The translations under genes and the position numbers were made by a program. From assembly GCA_027061995.1 (NCBI GenBank), contig JAMOUT010000007.1:1-63174 (forward strand): a stretch of DNA of 63,174 nt, read 5' to 3'. This stretch comes from Candidatus Aminicenantota bacterium (GTDB lineage: Bacteria; Acidobacteriota; Aminicenantia; JAMOAD01). The notes under the pieces are model-generated. The model made no database searches. It was not told the origin of the DNA and saw only the letters and a program-made list of their open reading frames with translations. Shown here piece by piece: positions 52,363-61,347 of the stretch; positions within the stretch are counted from its first letter, which is position 1, and every line of letters starts with the position of its first letter.

Positions 52363-52370
52363 CTCAAACT

Positions 52371-53378
52371 ATGAAAGATTTAGTGGTAGTTACCGGAGGA
52401 GCAGGTTTTATAGGAAGTAATTTAGTCCGAAAACTAAATTCCGAAGGTATTAATAATATTATTATTGTTGACAGTCTTAATAAAGAGGGTAAATGGAAAA
52501 ATATAGCAAATCTGAGATTTTTTGATTTTATAAATTATGAAATCGGAATAAAAACACTATCGGAAAAAATCGGCAATAGTTCGATTTCAAAAATATTTCA
52601 TATAGGGGCTAATTCAGATGTTCTTTATTCCGATGACAATAGGATGGTTCAGCTTAATTTTGAGCACTCTAAATTTTGGCTTTCAATTTCACTGAAAAAT
52701 AATATCCCCTTTGTTTTTGCATCCTCTTCGGCGATTTACGGAAATGAACTTGTGCAAAAAAAAGCTAATGCGGTTTCTATATATTCTCCTCATAATATAT
52801 ATGCTTTCTCAAAAAAAATTTTTGAAAATTATGTTTTTCGTATTTTAAAAGAGAAAACCGAATTGCCGAAAATAATAGGCCTGAGATTCTTTAATACCTA
52901 TGGCTTCGGGGAGTTTCATAAGGGTAAAAATGCTTCTTTGATTTATAGGTTTTTTCTGTTTTTAAAAAAAGAGGGTAAAATCAAATTATTTGAAAACGGG
53001 GATAAAATCAGAAGAAGTTATATAAGTGTAAATGATAATGTGAATATTATTAATGAGGCGATGAACCGAAAAATAAAAAGCGGGATTTATGACCTTGGTT
53101 CAGGCCAGCCTGTTTCCCATAAAGAGTTGGCTTTTACTATTATTGATGTTTTAAAAGAGGAAGGATTTCTCAATAAAGATAAACCTAATGAATCATTTAT
53201 TGAATATATACCCTTTCCTGATAATTTAAGAAACAGATTCCAATTTTTTACGAAAGCAAATATACCCGAATGGATAAAGGAAATCCCTATGGATGATTTT
53301 AAAACAGGGGTAAGAAAATATTTAAAAGTATTACTTCAAAAAGAGTTGGAAGAGAAAAAACAAAGCAGAGAACATTAA
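52371..53378 (+). CDS. NAD-dependent sugar epimerase, HldD-like (ADP-heptose 6-epimerase type)
   Basis: The 335-residue extended SDR has GGAGFIGSN at 9-17 and a Tyr144-x3-Lys148 catalytic pair (NIYAFSKK). HldD-like features include VDSLNKEGKWKNI (like the heptose enzyme's DNL...KF.NL block), IGANSDV, ASSSAIYGN and RFFNTYGFGEFHKGKNAS. HldD inverts C-6 of ADP-heptose for lipopolysaccharide core synthesis, consistent with a diderm. Other heptose genes are not in the window, so the exact nucleotide sugar is unproven. The C terminus is slightly longer than E. coli HldD. Confidence 0.82.
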   Translation: MKDLVVVTGGAGFIGSNLVRKLNSEGINNIIIVDSLNKEGKWKNIANLRFFDFINYEIGIKTLSEKIGNSSISKIFHIGANSDVLYSDDNRMVQLNFEHSKFWLSISLKNNIPFVFASSSAIYGNELVQKKANAVSIYSPHNIYAFSKKIFENYVFRILKEKTELPKIIGLRFFNTYGFGEFHKGKNASLIYRFFLFLKKEGKIKLFENGDKIRRSYISVNDNVNIINEAMNRKIKSGIYDLGSGQPVSHKELAFTIIDVLKEEGFLNKDKPNESFIEYIPFPDNLRNRFQFFTKANIPEWIKEIPMDDFKTGVRKYLKVLLQKELEEKKQSREH

Positions 53379-53385
53379 GTTAAAG

Positions 53386-54249
53386 ATGAAGAATGAAAGA
53401 GAACCCGTTAAATGCCCGTGGTGTAAAAATGGAGCAAAACTTAAATATGAAAATTTCCCGTTAAAAAAACATAATATATACAAATGTTTAAAATGCGGGA
53501 TAATGTTTCAATATCCTATTCCGGATATAAACACACTGTATTCAACCGAATATTTTGATGCTTGGGGTAATGAAGAACTCCTATCCATAACAAAAAAAGA
53601 AAATTTTAAAATACTTATTTCCCTTCTGAATAAATATAACCTCCTTAACATAAAAACACTGCTTGACATAGGCTCCGCTCAAGGATTTTTAATGGAGGTG
53701 GCGGAAGAGAACGGATGGCGGAGCACAGGGGTTGAATTAAGTGAAAATGTTCGAGTATTAAATAGAGATATACAAAAAAAAATTAAATATGGTAATTTTA
53801 TTGATATGGTGTTTGAAGAAAAGGGATTTTCCGCAATCACTTCGATTTCGGTTTTAGAACATATTCCAAATCCGATTGATTTTATTGAAAAAGTAAATAA
53901 TCTTCTGATGAAGAATGGTGTTTGGCTTGTTTTGGTTCCTGATATAAATAGTTTTAGTAGGAAAGTTCTCGGTAAAAGATGGCCTCATTTTAATTTACCG
54001 CATATTTTTTATTATAATTGTGATTTTTTTAAAAAGGAGATGTCTAAATATAATTTTACACCGATATATTGTAAAACTCATTATTCGATTTACTCAATTT
54101 TTTATATCTTAAACCAGATTAAAATTAATTCAAGAGGTCTTATTTCATTGCTTGCAAAAAAAAGTTTAAAAATATTACCCTCATTTGTCTTAAAGAAAAA
54201 AATCAAATTAAAAGGGGGAAATCTGCTTGTGATTTTCAGGAAGAGATAG
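53386..54249 (+). CDS. SAM methyltransferase with N-terminal zinc-binding motif (Methyltransf_23-like)
   Basis: The 287-residue protein has paired cysteines CPWC and CLKCGIMF at the N terminus. A SAM-binding domain follows (LLDIGSAQGFLMEVAEENGWRSTGVELS, SISVLEHIPNPIDFI, LLMKNGVWLVLVPD, WPHFNLPHIFYYN). This type occurs in polysaccharide and O-antigen clusters, sometimes modifying sugar termini. It follows the epimerase gene by seven bases in the same operon. Its end overlaps the convergent GT2 gene by 14 bases. Confidence 0.87.
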   Translation: MKNEREPVKCPWCKNGAKLKYENFPLKKHNIYKCLKCGIMFQYPIPDINTLYSTEYFDAWGNEELLSITKKENFKILISLLNKYNLLNIKTLLDIGSAQGFLMEVAEENGWRSTGVELSENVRVLNRDIQKKIKYGNFIDMVFEEKGFSAITSISVLEHIPNPIDFIEKVNNLLMKNGVWLVLVPDINSFSRKVLGKRWPHFNLPHIFYYNCDFFKKEMSKYNFTPIYCKTHYSIYSIFYILNQIKINSRGLISLLAKKSLKILPSFVLKKKIKLKGGNLLVIFRKR

Positions 54250-54952
54250 TTGTTTTTCTCCCCTTTATTCCTAATTTCAGGACTTTAAAAAGATAAGTAA
54301 AAAGGATTTTCCCGTTTAGTTTTGAAACTCCTTTGTTTCTATTATAAAAATATATGGGAACCTCCTTGATTGAAAAGCCGTATCTTTTTACCCAGTAAAG
54401 AGATTCGGCAACAATAAAAGGATCATCCGCGGTAAGACGGGGAAGAATTTTTTCTATAACTTGTTTTTTAAAAACTCTAAATCCTGAAGTGATATCTTTT
54501 ATTTTTAGTCCGAGAACCATGGATATGTAAATTCTTGCGAAAAAGCTGATAAATTCTCTTATGGTTCCCCGTTCTTTATCTTTCCCCCCTTTTATAAAAC
54601 GGGACCCTATGACAAGGTCAGTGTTTTCGGATTCTTTTAAAAGCAGAGGGATAAATTCGGGTGAATGGGACAGATCCCCGTCCATCTCAACAAGTCTGTC
54701 AAAATCGTATTTAAGAGATTCCTTAAAACCTCTTATTCCGGCAAAGCCTCTTCCTTTTTTCCCTTTTCGAACTATTACTTCAACTTTTTCCTCGGGGTAT
54801 CTCTCTTGAATTAAATTGGCGGTTCCATCTGGAGAATCATCATCAATTATTAATATCTTGAAATTTTCATTAATCTTAAATATTTTTTCGAGAAGAATCA
54901 GAATATTATCAGCTTCATTGTATGTTGGTATGAAAATTAATGTTTTTATCAT
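54236..54952 (-). CDS. GT2 polyprenol-phosphate mannosyltransferase (DPM1-like)
   Basis: The 238-residue protein is a soluble GT2 enzyme with IFIPTYNEADNI, IIDDDSPDGT, RKGKKGRGFAGIRGF, EMDGDLSHSPEFIPLLL, GSRFIKGG and DITSGFRVFKK. These are DPM1 signatures. It would charge a polyprenyl phosphate with a sugar, usually mannose. Its start overlaps the stop of the upstream ArnT/PMT-like gene by four bases. Such a donor-maker/donor-user pair strongly suggests a lipid-linked sugar route, probably for surface glycosylation. Confidence 0.92.
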   Translation of the reverse strand: MIKTLIFIPTYNEADNILILLEKIFKINENFKILIIDDDSPDGTANLIQERYPEEKVEVIVRKGKKGRGFAGIRGFKESLKYDFDRLVEMDGDLSHSPEFIPLLLKESENTDLVIGSRFIKGGKDKERGTIREFISFFARIYISMVLGLKIKDITSGFRVFKKQVIEKILPRLTADDPFIVAESLYWVKRYGFSIKEVPIYFYNRNKGVSKLNGKILFTYLFKVLKLGIKGRKTTISS

Positions 54953-56868
54953 TTATCACCTTTTCCATCAATATATAATATCTTGGGATTATTGAAGTAA
55001 ACAAAACCTTTGTTTTGATTAGTGTAATCAATAGTATCTTTTTTTATTTTTATAGAAAGATCAAACTGCAGATATCTTTTGATTTTGGTTCTTTTATGAT
55101 TGTGCATAATAGGAGCGAAAATAAATATACTTCTCCCGATATCAAAATTAACTTTATATTTTTTGTTTAAATATATTGATGTTTTCGGATAAACTATATA
55201 TATGGTTTTATTCCCGCTCATAATCCAAAAATAATGTTTTGTTCTGTTTTTTATTCTTCCTTTAATTGTCAGTGTGGCATCGTCCGGAGCATAGATATTA
55301 ACAAATTTTCTATAATCGATTTCAGGGTTAAGAAAATCAACAGGATGTTTCCTTATTTTTTTTATTATTACGGAATGTTTAAGCACCCATTGATAATTAT
55401 TATATAGAACGGATAATTTGTCTTTTGCCTCGGGGTAATGAAAAAGCATATTAAAAATATTAGGATTTTGAATTACAAAGGTTATTCTTGAATTTTGATA
55501 AAACTTCGGAAATTTTCTTCCGAGATAAATTACCCCTACATTATTTTCCATGGAAATAGTTCCCGTAATCATTTCAAAAGCATAAATCGTCTTCTTAGGA
55601 ATTTGTGTGATATATCTATAATTGGCTTCTTGAGTTGTTTCAGATACAAAAGCCGCGGCGGTCATTGTTCCTCTATATACGGGTAATATTAAAATCAATA
55701 TCCAAATAATTGTTTTAATAATTCTCTTTTTTATCTTTTTTAATAATATATAAACGGTAAAAACAATTAAGATAAAAGCTTCGGGAAGAGCCGGCAAATA
55801 ATATCTTGCATCAAAAAAGTTTTTTGCTAATCCGATTAAAACATATAAGGTGAAGAAGAGGTAAATAACATTAAAATTCATATCCCTTTGTTTATATACT
55901 AAAATTAATCCTATAATGAAAGAGATGGTTAAAAGTATAAGTTCGGGGGTTGTAAAAATATTCCTTGATATATCAAAGAATCTGTGTAATCTCTCCAAAT
56001 ATAGGTAGCCATAATGTTTTGTTTTTGGAAGATTCTCATAAAATTTGAAAACGCTCTTTGCTTTTGGAAATTCCAAAACGATAAAGGGTGTGGAAATTAT
56101 AAAGGTAATGACCCAAAGAAAAAAAGCCTGAATTGATTTTTTAAAAAATTCTCCGATATTTTTTTTCTTTGTTTTTTCAACAAAAAGAATATATATGGGT
56201 ATTAATACGGAAACCCCTCCCAGAATTTTTGTTCCAGCCGCAAGAGCGGAGCTTATGATAGCCAGATAAAAATATTTATATTTTTTTTCTCTATGAAAAA
56301 CCAAAGAGAAGTAAAGCGTTAATTGTGTTAATAAAGAGTGAAGAATGTCGGGTTTTCCCAGATGAGAATTTATTACAAACTGAATATTAAACCCGATAAG
56401 CAATAATACCAAATAGGAAAGATATTTTTCTTTGAAAATAAATTCAGATATTTTAAATACAATAAAGGTTAAAATAGTTCCTAAAATAGCATTTAAAGAG
56501 CGAATAAATATTTTTATAATATAAAAAAGATTAGCTGAAATTATTGATTTGATATGAGGATTAAATTTTAGAATGATAAAGATTAGTTTCATTAAAAATG
56601 AAAAAATATAGAATAAAATTAGGTTAAAATAGAAAAAAAACGAGGGATACCAATAAAAATTAAGATTAAGGCTATTATTATAAAAAGCATTGTATATAAC
56701 TTTTGTGTAATATGTTTCATCAGGAACAGCGCTGAATATCTTAATATTAAAAGCTATTCCGGAAATCCTTAAAAGGAATATGATTAAAAAAAGTGAAATT
56801 ATTAATACTTTTTCATTAATTACACTCTTCAAGGAAATAAAATCAATATTATCCGTAAATTTTTTCAT
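54949..56868 (-). CDS. GT39/PMT-like membrane glycosyltransferase
   Basis: The 639-residue protein has about eleven membrane helices. Its first loop holds the acidic motif FSAVPDETYYTKVIYNAFY, as in PMT_2/ArnT proteins, and HLGKPDILHSLLTQLTLYF lies in a later loop. The C-terminal ~230 residues are soluble and beta-rich. It should use the polyprenyl-linked sugar made by the downstream GT2. A consensus promoter lies at 56912-56940; no SD is seen before the ATG. Confidence 0.82.
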   Translation of the reverse strand: MKKFTDNIDFISLKSVINEKVLIISLFLIIFLLRISGIAFNIKIFSAVPDETYYTKVIYNAFYNNSLNLNFYWYPSFFFYFNLILFYIFSFLMKLIFIILKFNPHIKSIISANLFYIIKIFIRSLNAILGTILTFIVFKISEFIFKEKYLSYLVLLLIGFNIQFVINSHLGKPDILHSLLTQLTLYFSLVFHREKKYKYFYLAIISSALAAGTKILGGVSVLIPIYILFVEKTKKKNIGEFFKKSIQAFFLWVITFIISTPFIVLEFPKAKSVFKFYENLPKTKHYGYLYLERLHRFFDISRNIFTTPELILLTISFIIGLILVYKQRDMNFNVIYLFFTLYVLIGLAKNFFDARYYLPALPEAFILIVFTVYILLKKIKKRIIKTIIWILILILPVYRGTMTAAAFVSETTQEANYRYITQIPKKTIYAFEMITGTISMENNVGVIYLGRKFPKFYQNSRITFVIQNPNIFNMLFHYPEAKDKLSVLYNNYQWVLKHSVIIKKIRKHPVDFLNPEIDYRKFVNIYAPDDATLTIKGRIKNRTKHYFWIMSGNKTIYIVYPKTSIYLNKKYKVNFDIGRSIFIFAPIMHNHKRTKIKRYLQFDLSIKIKKDTIDYTNQNKGFVYFNNPKILYIDGKGDK

Positions 56869-56911
56869 AACTTTTTACAAAAAATAATCCGTCAATTAAT
56901 ATTAAAAGACG

Positions 56912-56940
56912 ATTATAAAGAAAATACTATTATTCGTCAA
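56912..56940 (-). promoter_or_regulatory. Predicted promoter of the PMT-like/DPM1-like pair
   Basis: The minus strand has TTGACG (56940-56935), 17 bases and TATAAT (56917-56912). The leader would be about 37 bases. Confidence 0.65.
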
Positions 56941-57056
56941 GACAATAATTAAAAACCTTGGAGTTGTTTTTGTATAAAGATGATAAATCATTTGCATCCC
57001 TCTATTAAACGGGTCGGCAAATTATACTAATGGTTTTATTTAACCCTTACATCTAT

Positions 57057-57085
57057 TTGAAAATAAAGTTTCTATCTGTTATAAT
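57057..57085 (+). promoter_or_regulatory. Predicted promoter of the SPFH gene
   Basis: TTGAAA (57057-57062), 17 bases and TATAAT (57080-57085) lie six bases before an ATG at 57092. They lie about 50 bases before the SD-led ATG at 57137 in the same frame. Confidence 0.65.
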
Positions 57086-57136
57086 TTTTTTATGAAAAAA
57101 ATAATAGATTTAAACCAAATTGGAGGTAAGTATCAA

Positions 57137-57979
57137 ATGAAAAAGCAAGGAGGAGTTGTTTTTACCATAATTCTGATAATATTTGCTCTTATAGTGATAT
57201 TAAATTCAAACATAGTTCTCTCCCCCGGAGAAGCTGCGGTAATTTTTAATAAATTTACGGGTAATATGAGACTAGCTCAAACACCCGGTTTCTATATCCT
57301 TATCCCTTTTGTTGAAACCGCTTATGAATATGATATCAAAGTTCAAACTTATACTATGAGTTCAACTCAATGGGAGGGAGAGATAAAAGGGGATGATAGC
57401 CTTAAAGCCTTAACTTCGGACGGACAAATTGTTTATCTTGATTTAACCGTCAGATATCACCCTAATGTGAAAAAGTTGATTAATCTTCATAAAGAGATCG
57501 GGATAGGGTATGCTTTAAAGGTTGTCAGGCCTCAAATAAGAAGTTTTTCAAGATTGACAATATCCAAATATCCTGTAACGGATGTTTATTCTTCCAAGAG
57601 AGAACTTATACAAGATGAGATCTATAAAAAAATAAAAAAATCATTTGAAGAAAATTATATAGTTCTTGATGAGATTCTTTTAAGGGATATCAGATTCAGT
57701 CCCGATTTTCAAAAAGCGATTGAGAGAAAACAGATAGCACAGCAGGAAGTAAAAAGGATGGGTTATCTGAAACAAGTTGCCTCAATAGAAGCCGAGAAAA
57801 AAGTTATTGAGGCTGAAGGTGAAGCAAAAGCATTAAGAGTTAAAGGTTCCGCTCTTGCAAGTAATCCTGCGCTTATTCAATTTGAGTATGTGCAAAAATT
57901 AGCGCCCACCGTGCAAACGATTATAACGGATGGTAAGACAATAATATCGCTCGGGGATATACTGAAATATAAAAAATAA
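57137..57979 (+). CDS. SPFH/prohibitin-family membrane-anchored protein
   Basis: From ATG 57137, which follows GGAGG by ten bases, the protein has 280 residues. An N-terminal membrane anchor (VVFTIILIIFALIVILNS) is followed by the SPFH domain (SPGEAAVIFNKFTGN, AQTPGFYILIPFVETAYEYD, LTSDGQIVYLDLTVRYHP). A coiled coil follows (QQEVKRMGYLKQVASIEAEKKVIEAEGEAKALR). Prohibitin-like proteins form large rings at membranes and modulate proteases or lipid domains. An in-frame ATG at 57092, on the predicted transcription start, would add 15 residues. It appears monocistronic. Confidence 0.9.
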   Translation: MKKQGGVVFTIILIIFALIVILNSNIVLSPGEAAVIFNKFTGNMRLAQTPGFYILIPFVETAYEYDIKVQTYTMSSTQWEGEIKGDDSLKALTSDGQIVYLDLTVRYHPNVKKLINLHKEIGIGYALKVVRPQIRSFSRLTISKYPVTDVYSSKRELIQDEIYKKIKKSFEENYIVLDEILLRDIRFSPDFQKAIERKQIAQQEVKRMGYLKQVASIEAEKKVIEAEGEAKALRVKGSALASNPALIQFEYVQKLAPTVQTIITDGKTIISLGDILKYKK

Positions 57980-58010
57980 ATATCCGATTATTTGCTTTTT
58001 TGTATCTCTC

Positions 58011-58039
58011 TTGCAAATTCCGTAAAAAATTTATATTAT
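58011..58039 (+). promoter_or_regulatory. Predicted promoter of the HDOD gene
   Basis: TTGCAA (58011-58016), 17 bases and TATTAT (58034-58039) precede a ~20-base leader with GAGGGAGAGCGAG and ATG 58066. Confidence 0.55.
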
Positions 58040-58065
58040 TAAATATATAAAAGAGGGAGAGCGAG

Positions 58066-58950
58066 ATGGAAAAAGGGAAAGAAAGAGAGGAAATTTTCAG
58101 AAGGAAAATTTATTCCAAAATCGAAGAACTACCGACCATTCCTGTAATTGTTACAAAATTAATCAATGTTATAGAGGATGAAAATTCGAGTATTTCCGAT
58201 GTTGTTGACTTAATCTCAAAAGATATGGCGCTTACAACAAAACTTTTAAAAGTGGCGAACTCCGCATATTACGGATTTTCTCAGAATATATCCTCTTTGA
58301 ATCAGGCGGTAGCTCTTCTCGGATTTAATATTGTTCGTTCACTATTAGTATCCATTGAAGTTATGAAAAGATTTAAGGACGGGGGAAAGTCGGATTATTT
58401 TTCTCATGAAGGATTATGGCTTCATAGTCTTGCTGTTGCGACTGTTATGGAAAATTATAAGAAAAAATACGGAAAAAATAAAAACAGTTCATCGATTTTT
58501 ATCATAGGACTTTTACATGACCTCGGAAAAATAATTTTGGATCAATTTTTTCATGATACATTTGAATCCGTTTTAAAAATTGCAAACGGTGAACAACAGA
58601 GAAGCCTTCATACCGTGGAAAAAGAGGTGATAGGATTAGATCATAATGAGGTGGGTGCAATGCTTTTAAAAAGATGGAAGTTCCCTTCTGAGATTATTAA
58701 TCCTATCGAATATATGCATAATAAAAACAGACCTGATGATGTGAATTCGTATGATATAGCTCTTTTAAGAATAACGAACTCGATCGTGCGCCAAATTGAA
58801 TTCGGCAAGGATGGAAATTCAAAACCCAATGATATTGATAAAACCGATTTGGATATATTATCCATAGGCGATGCCGAAATTAGGGAATTAAAAAATTTTC
58901 TTGAAGAAAAAGGAGACAGTATAAAGGATTTTTTTACCGCATTAAAATAA
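58066..58950 (+). CDS. HDOD-domain signalling protein
   Basis: The 294-residue protein is a stand-alone HDOD domain: ELPTIPVIVTKLINVIED, DMALTTKLLKVANSAYYGF, SLNQAVALLGFNIVRSLLVS, LLHDLGKIILDQFF and EKEVIGLDHNEVGAMLLKRWKFP. HDOD proteins are HD-fold regulators linked to chemotaxis, motility and cyclic-di-GMP signalling, usually without confirmed phosphohydrolase activity. Some HD-like residues remain (LHDLGK). Its stop directly abuts the convergent radical SAM gene. Confidence 0.92.
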   Translation: MEKGKEREEIFRRKIYSKIEELPTIPVIVTKLINVIEDENSSISDVVDLISKDMALTTKLLKVANSAYYGFSQNISSLNQAVALLGFNIVRSLLVSIEVMKRFKDGGKSDYFSHEGLWLHSLAVATVMENYKKKYGKNKNSSSIFIIGLLHDLGKIILDQFFHDTFESVLKIANGEQQRSLHTVEKEVIGLDHNEVGAMLLKRWKFPSEIINPIEYMHNKNRPDDVNSYDIALLRITNSIVRQIEFGKDGNSKPNDIDKTDLDILSIGDAEIRELKNFLEEKGDSIKDFFTALK

Positions 58951-59883
58951 TTATCTTAATCCTCTTATAAATATTTTACCCGAATGCTCTATCAACTCTA
59001 TTTTTTTCTGTGCTTCAAGAGATTCGACCGATTTATCAATCGATTTTTCATCCGTAATAACCGATTTTTTCAGAAGTTCCATGCTTATCGGGTGTCTTCT
59101 TGAAATGGAAACAATAAGATCTTCAAGTGAATCATAAGCGGAAGGATCTATCTTTCCCGATTCCGAAAAATTGATAAATTCCGCCGAAGGGATATATTTT
59201 TCTATAAGATGAAAAGATTCTATGGAGGGTGGCTCGACCCATTTTTCAGCCGGGGGTCGGACAGATACATTTATAAATATTCTATCCGGTTTTAATTCAT
59301 TAAAATAATCGGAAAGCCCTTTTATCTCTTTCTCACTGTCATTGATCCCTTTAACCATCATAACTTCCACCCAAAATTTCCCCTTATAATCCTTTCTTGT
59401 ATCTATTAAACCTTGTAGAATATTATTAAGATTAACTCCTTTATGAGGTCTGTTTATTTTAATAAAGGAGTCGGGGAAAACAGTGTCAACAGTGGGAAGT
59501 AAAACATCGGTGTTCATTATCTCTTCTCTGACCTCTTTAAGATAGAGTAACGAGCCGTTTGTTATAAATGCCAAAGGGGGAGAAAAATTATCTTTAATAT
59601 AATTATTAAGTTCTCCTGTTTTCGAGTAGAGCAGAGGTTCTCCTTCTCCGACTATGGTTATATAATCCGGTGGATTTCCCGTAAATTGAAAATAATAATC
59701 AAGCTCATTTTTTATCTCATCCAAAGGGATATATTCTTTTCTTTCGTTTTTTAAAAAAACGGTTCTTCCCAATTGGCAATAAACGCATGAATAATTGCAT
59801 GTTTTAAGAGGAATAGGATTTATACCGAGAGAATTGCCGAGTCTTCTCGAAGGAACGGGTCCGAAAACATATTTCATCTCCAT
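58951..59883 (-). CDS. Radical SAM protein, COG0731-like
   Basis: The 310-residue protein starts YVFGPVPSRRLGNSLGINPIPLKTCNYSCVYCQLGRT. This gives the CxxxCxxC cluster site and the PVPSRRLG block typical of the COG0731 radical SAM group. It continues VGEGEPLLYS, FITNGSLL, VLLPTVDTVF and VEVMMVKGINDS. A C-terminal winged-helix-like part (~235-310) follows. The archaeal relative Taw1 works in wyosine tRNA modification, but bacterial members are unassigned. It lies nine bases after the SDR gene. Confidence 0.88.
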   Translation of the reverse strand: MEMKYVFGPVPSRRLGNSLGINPIPLKTCNYSCVYCQLGRTVFLKNERKEYIPLDEIKNELDYYFQFTGNPPDYITIVGEGEPLLYSKTGELNNYIKDNFSPPLAFITNGSLLYLKEVREEIMNTDVLLPTVDTVFPDSFIKINRPHKGVNLNNILQGLIDTRKDYKGKFWVEVMMVKGINDSEKEIKGLSDYFNELKPDRIFINVSVRPPAEKWVEPPSIESFHLIEKYIPSAEFINFSESGKIDPSAYDSLEDLIVSISRRHPISMELLKKSVITDEKSIDKSVESLEAQKKIELIEHSGKIFIRGLR

Positions 59884-59892
59884 AATAATCTC

Positions 59893-60549
59893 CTATATAA
59901 AAAAATTTTCTCCGTTCGGAGAATTATCTCCCGTAATTATATCAAGAATCTCAAATAATCTTTTTTTTGAAAAACCATTATCTGAATTTTTCGGTTTTAA
60001 CGGGGAACCCTCTATATATTCGGGAGAAATCATGTTAATCGTAATATCTCTTTTTAACTCCTTTTTTAAAGTATCATTTATGATTTTTATTCCGAATTTA
60101 GATATTGCATAGGGGAGAACATTGGGAAAATAAAGCTCTTTCTTTTTCAGATTGTGAAAACCTATGTTTACTATCCTTCCGTATCCGTTTTTTTTCATTA
60201 TATCAACTGCTTTTTGTGTGGAAAAAAAAGGTAAAATAATATTATAATATAAGACCTCTTCCCACTCTTCGGGAGTTTGTGTTTCCCAATTTTTATAAAT
60301 AATAGGTCCGAAATTATTTACAAGAATATCAGGTTCAATATATTCAATCTCTTTAAGCCAATCATCCATATTATCCCTTTTAAACTCAAAAGCGAATCCT
60401 TCGCCTCTGTATTTCATTAACACATCATCTACCGTATGGTGATGTTTCCCTCTGTATTGCAGAAAAAGAAAATCCCCTTTTTCACCGAAATATTCAACAA
60501 AAAATTTCCCGAGAGGGGAACTCGGAGCTGTAATTAGAATTTTTTTCAT
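59893..60549 (-). CDS. Short-chain dehydrogenase/reductase
   Basis: The ATG at 60549 overlaps the speE1 TGA (ATGA), giving 218 residues. The Rossmann start is ITAPSSPLGKFFVEYFGE, with an altered glycine motif. The family NNxG element is LVNNFGPI, the catalytic pair is in YAISKFGIK, and MISPEYIEGSPL corresponds to the SDR PG region. The substrate is unknown. Position after the spermidine synthase genes suggests co-transcription with polyamine synthesis, not necessarily a shared pathway. Confidence 0.82.
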   Translation of the reverse strand: MKKILITAPSSPLGKFFVEYFGEKGDFLFLQYRGKHHHTVDDVLMKYRGEGFAFEFKRDNMDDWLKEIEYIEPDILVNNFGPIIYKNWETQTPEEWEEVLYYNIILPFFSTQKAVDIMKKNGYGRIVNIGFHNLKKKELYFPNVLPYAISKFGIKIINDTLKKELKRDITINMISPEYIEGSPLKPKNSDNGFSKKRLFEILDIITGDNSPNGENFFI

Positions 60550-61346
60550 CTTAATATTGAGCCTCTGAATCTCCATTCATTCATATATCTGTATGAAATT
60601 TCCGAATTATCGTATTTTTCTTTAAGAATATCAATGGATTTTGAAAATATTCCGTATGTCCACACACCTCCCGGATATGTAGGGGTAGAGCCTGTGTAAA
60701 GAGCCGAGTATTTGAAGTTATCCCGAACTTTATTAAAAAAATCCCGAACAAATTTTTCATGAAAAAGAAAACTTCCGATTTGTGAAACAATTATCCCGTT
60801 TTCTTTGATTTTAGATGACATAAGCTTGTAAAATTTATCTTCAAACAAAACTTGTGAAGGGCCTATCGGTTCCGATGAATCTATTATTATAAGATCAGCT
60901 TTCCCGTCATATTGTTCAATAAACTCAACTCCGTCTTCAAACAGGATTACGGCTCTTTCATCATTAAAAGAATTTGCGGTCGAGGGAAAATGTTTTTTAC
61001 TGATATTAACAACATCTTTATCTATCTCAATAAGATAAACTTTTTCAACATCATGTTTTAGAACTTCTCTTAAAGTTCCGCCGTCTCCCCCCCCTATAAT
61101 TATCACATCTCTTATATCTTTATTTAGAAAAAAAGGGGGATGAGCGATTGATTCATGATAGAAAAACTCATCTTTTTCCGTTATCATGATTAATCCGTCT
61201 ATTGCAAGAACATTTCCCCAAAAATCATTATGAAAAACCTCTATCTTTTGATACCTGCTCTCAATTATTTCCATTGGTTTTTCTTTTTCAAAGGAGATAT
61301 AAAAACTTTTATCGTGAAATTCTTTAAACCAAGGATGTTTTTTCAT
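60546..61346 (-). CDS. speE: Spermidine synthase-type aminopropyltransferase
   Basis: From ATG 61346 the protein has 266 residues. It shows the classic soluble SpeE blocks: HNDFWGNVLAIDGLIMITEKDEFFYHESIAHPP, IIGGGDGGTLREVLKH, LIEIDKDVV, DGVEFIEQYDGKADLIIIDSSEPIGPSQVLFEDKFYKLM and PTYPGGVWTYG. It transfers aminopropyl from decarboxylated SAM to putrescine (or a related diamine). The start lies one base after the speE2 stop; a TTG at 61364 is less likely. Together with SpeD upstream, the operon supplies its own decarboxylated SAM. Confidence 0.94.
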   Translation of the reverse strand: MKKHPWFKEFHDKSFYISFEKEKPMEIIESRYQKIEVFHNDFWGNVLAIDGLIMITEKDEFFYHESIAHPPFFLNKDIRDVIIIGGGDGGTLREVLKHDVEKVYLIEIDKDVVNISKKHFPSTANSFNDERAVILFEDGVEFIEQYDGKADLIIIDSSEPIGPSQVLFEDKFYKLMSSKIKENGIIVSQIGSFLFHEKFVRDFFNKVRDNFKYSALYTGSTPTYPGGVWTYGIFSKSIDILKEKYDNSEISYRYMNEWRFRGSILR

Positions 61347-61347
61347 T

